From: Thiospirochaeta perfilievii
GTDB lineage: Bacteria; Spirochaetota; Spirochaetia; DSM-2461
NCBI RefSeq assembly: GCF_008329945.1
Contig: NZ_CP035807.1
Span: forward strand, 744,001-808,000
Direction: 5' to 3'
DNA: 64,000 nt
Shown: positions 62,517 through 64,000 of the stretch, piece after piece
How the letters are laid out: each line of letters begins with the position of its first letter
Numbering within the stretch: the first letter of the stretch is position 1
Translations under genes and position numbers: made by a program
The notes under the pieces: generated by a model
Told to the model about the DNA's origin: nothing
Seen by the model: the letters and a program-made list of their open reading frames with translations, nothing else
The model's database searches: none

Positions 62517-63347
62517 TTAAAATATCTTTTTATATGTATGACAATACGGTTCTTTATTATTTTTTTGGTAATAATCTTGGTGATACTCTTCCGCTTTCCA
62601 AAATTTACTCGCCTCAAAAAGCTCTGTAGCCACATCATACCCCTTACTCTTTAACAAGTTTATAACTTTTACAGCAGTTTCAAACTCTTCTTTATTTGAG
62701 TAGAATATTGCTGATAAATATTGGGGACCAATATCTGGGCCTTGACCATTTTTCTGTGTAGAGTCATGAATTTCAAAAAAGAATTGAACTAACTCTCTAT
62801 AACTTATTATTTTAGGATCATAACTAACCTTTACAACCTCTAAATGCCCTGTTTTTCCTGTACATACATCCTGGTAACTAGGATTATTTGTCACCCCACC
62901 CATATAACCGGAGGTAACTAAATATACACCATCTTGCTTTTGAAATAGATGCTCAACACCCCAAAAACATCCACCTGCAAAGTATGCGGAACTAGATGGT
63001 TTAAACTTTATAGATAAGGAGTTTACACAGTATCTACTGTTTTTCTCAGTAAGGTTTTCACCTTTAAAAAGATGTCCTAGATGACCACCACAATTGGAAC
63101 AAAGAATCTCTGTTCTTCTACCATCAGCATCAATTTTTTTATCGATAGTCCCAGGTAGTTCATCATCGAAACTAGGCCACCCACACCCTGCATTAAACTT
63201 ATCGTCAGAGCTGTATAACCTAGTATCACACTGCTTACAGTGGTAAAACCCCTCTATAAAAAAGTCATCATACTCCCCTGAAAATGGTGCCTCAGTTCCC
63301 TTATATATAATTATATTCTCTTCTTCTTTTGTTAATTTATTACTCAT
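62517..63347 (-). CDS. msrAB: Bifunctional peptide methionine sulfoxide reductase, MsrB-MsrA fusion
   Basis: This 276-residue protein has MsrB first (about 1-118: CKQC and CSNCG zinc cysteines, GCGWPSF, RYCVNSLSI with the catalytic cysteine) and MsrA second (about 120-276: FAGGCFWGVEHLF with the catalytic cysteine). It reduces both stereoisomers of methionine sulfoxide. No signal peptide is present, so it acts in the cytoplasm. Domain order B-A is known in several lineages; the reverse A-B order is known in others. Confidence 0.95.
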   Translation of the reverse strand: MSNKLTKEEENIIIYKGTEAPFSGEYDDFFIEGFYHCKQCDTRLYSSDDKFNAGCGWPSFDDELPGTIDKKIDADGRRTEILCSNCGGHLGHLFKGENLTEKNSRYCVNSLSIKFKPSSSAYFAGGCFWGVEHLFQKQDGVYLVTSGYMGGVTNNPSYQDVCTGKTGHLEVVKVSYDPKIISYRELVQFFFEIHDSTQKNGQGPDIGPQYLSAIFYSNKEEFETAVKVINLLKSKGYDVATELFEASKFWKAEEYHQDYYQKNNKEPYCHTYKKIF

Positions 63348-63367
63348 ATATTTATCCTTAAAAAATC

Positions 63368-64000
63368 TTATACTATTTGAGATGGAAAGTCCAATAAAAA
63401 GGTTGTTCCATTATTTTTGGAACTTGTGCAAGATATCTGTCCTCCAAGCTTCTGTGTTACCAAGTTATATACAATATGCATTCCTAAACCACTTCCGCCT
63501 TTGCCTCTTTTTGTTGTAAAAAAAGGATCGTATATTTTTTTTACTTCCTCTGGGCTCATTCCCTTTCCATTATCTTTGTAAATAAAATGTATACGTTCAT
63601 TTTCTAAATATATATCAATGCTTATTACACCGTTAGGGATATTTTCAAACCCATGTTTTATTGAGTTTAATATAAGGTTTGTTAATATTTGGGCAATTGC
63701 TCCAGGATAACTTTTAACAGTTATAGATTCATCACAATTAACTTCTACTATATGGGTTGTTTTTTTAAAATTCGGATGTAGACTTGTAAGGATTTCATTA
63801 ATATATTTTTTCATTCTAAAAACCCGAACTTCTTCGCTTGATTGATCTACAGCAACCTGTTTAAAACTACTAATTAGATTAGAAGATCTTTTACTATTTG
63901 AAAGGATTAAAGATGTAGTACTTAACACGTTTTCACAATAAGTAGAAAACATACTTTTTGCCATAGTATTTTCTTTATAGGATTTATATAACTCTTCTGT
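63368..64000 (-). CDS. Histidine kinase, C-terminal part (N-terminus outside window)
   Basis: The frame is open to the right edge, so only the C-terminal 210 residues are seen. A HATPase_c domain shows the N box (ILTNLILNSIKHGFENIPNG), G1 (YKDNGKGMSPEEV), F box (YDPFFTTKRGKGGSGLGMHI) and G2. The phosphorylated histidine should lie further upstream, outside the window. It resembles kinases with PAS or sensing regions that regulate a partner receiver. It stops 20 bases before the msr gene start. Confidence 0.9.
   Translation of the reverse strand, partial: TEELYKSYKENTMAKSMFSTYCENVLSTTSLILSNSKRSSNLISSFKQVAVDQSSEEVRVFRMKKYINEILTSLHPNFKKTTHIVEVNCDESITVKSYPGAIAQILTNLILNSIKHGFENIPNGVISIDIYLENERIHFIYKDNGKGMSPEEVKKIYDPFFTTKRGKGGSGLGMHIVYNLVTQKLGGQISCTSSKNNGTTFLLDFPSQIV

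Overview
The window is AT-rich bacterial chromosome, densely packed with long co-oriented operons. It carries one tRNA and no rRNA, phage, IS or CRISPR array. The best fit is an anaerobic or facultative member of the Spirochaetota. The reasons are a short SMC protein next to a PUR-domain protein (an arrangement I recall from Borrelia), groES without groEL, many secreted TPR/PEGA/beta-barrel proteins implying an outer membrane, and an STAS plus HATPase pair. Lipoprotein export (Lol) and Rnf genes fit a two-membrane anaerobe. The phylum is inferred from gene content, not from a marker phylogeny.

Layout. 1-14.5 kb (minus): one long, tightly overlapping run comprising an orphan Cas2-like gene, prfB (with its programmed +1 frameshift), a CheY-like regulator, a PEGA-domain protein, ftsY, a secreted protein, a LolCDE-type transporter, clpC and two TPR proteins. 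14.5-22.7 kb (minus): an unknown membrane protein, rnfCDGEAB and a degenerate GH57 protein. 22.8-26.4 kb (plus): pseudouridine synthase, a P-loop/Asp23 fusion, a TPR protein and a pgeF-like gene. 26.4-30.3 kb: DEAD-box helicase, GSCFA protein, LysR regulator, tRNA-Met. 30.3-34.6 kb: a very large TPR protein, divergent from an STAS/HATPase switch pair. 34.6-42.7 kb (plus): ComFB protein, two envelope proteins, mutL. 42.6-47.5 kb (minus): membrane protein, ppdK, an RpoS-like sigma factor, a small orphan. 47.5-51.4 kb: groES, then the ffh-rpsP-khpA-rimM-trmD-rplS operon. 51.5-58.7 kb (minus): lipoprotein, membrane-anchored protein, smc, PUR protein, pflA, csp, dbpA. 58.9-64 kb: ModF-like ABC protein, a DMT-transporter remnant, a toroid protein, a DMT transporter, msrBA fusion and a histidine kinase running off the edge.

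Two patterns run across the window. First, four genes (PEGA protein, DEAD-box helicase tail, surface protein, sigma factor) are each broken by exactly one -1 frame change, at or beside a short homopolymer, and one added base restores each. This is either systematic base loss in the sequence or slippage. Second, at least eight genes lack a Shine-Dalgarno sequence and have a -10-like hexamer ending 6-7 bases before the start codon, the geometry expected of leaderless mRNAs.

The genes mostly serve envelope biogenesis (Lol, FtsY/Ffh, PEGA and TPR proteins), translation, proteolysis and redox or energy metabolism (Rnf, PPDK, PflA, MsrBA). The least explained items are the orphan Cas2-like gene, the GH57 relative in the rnf operon, the hinge-less SMC, the 888-residue TPR protein beside STAS/HATPase, and three TTGACnCA repeats at an exact 40-bp period upstream of the sigma factor.
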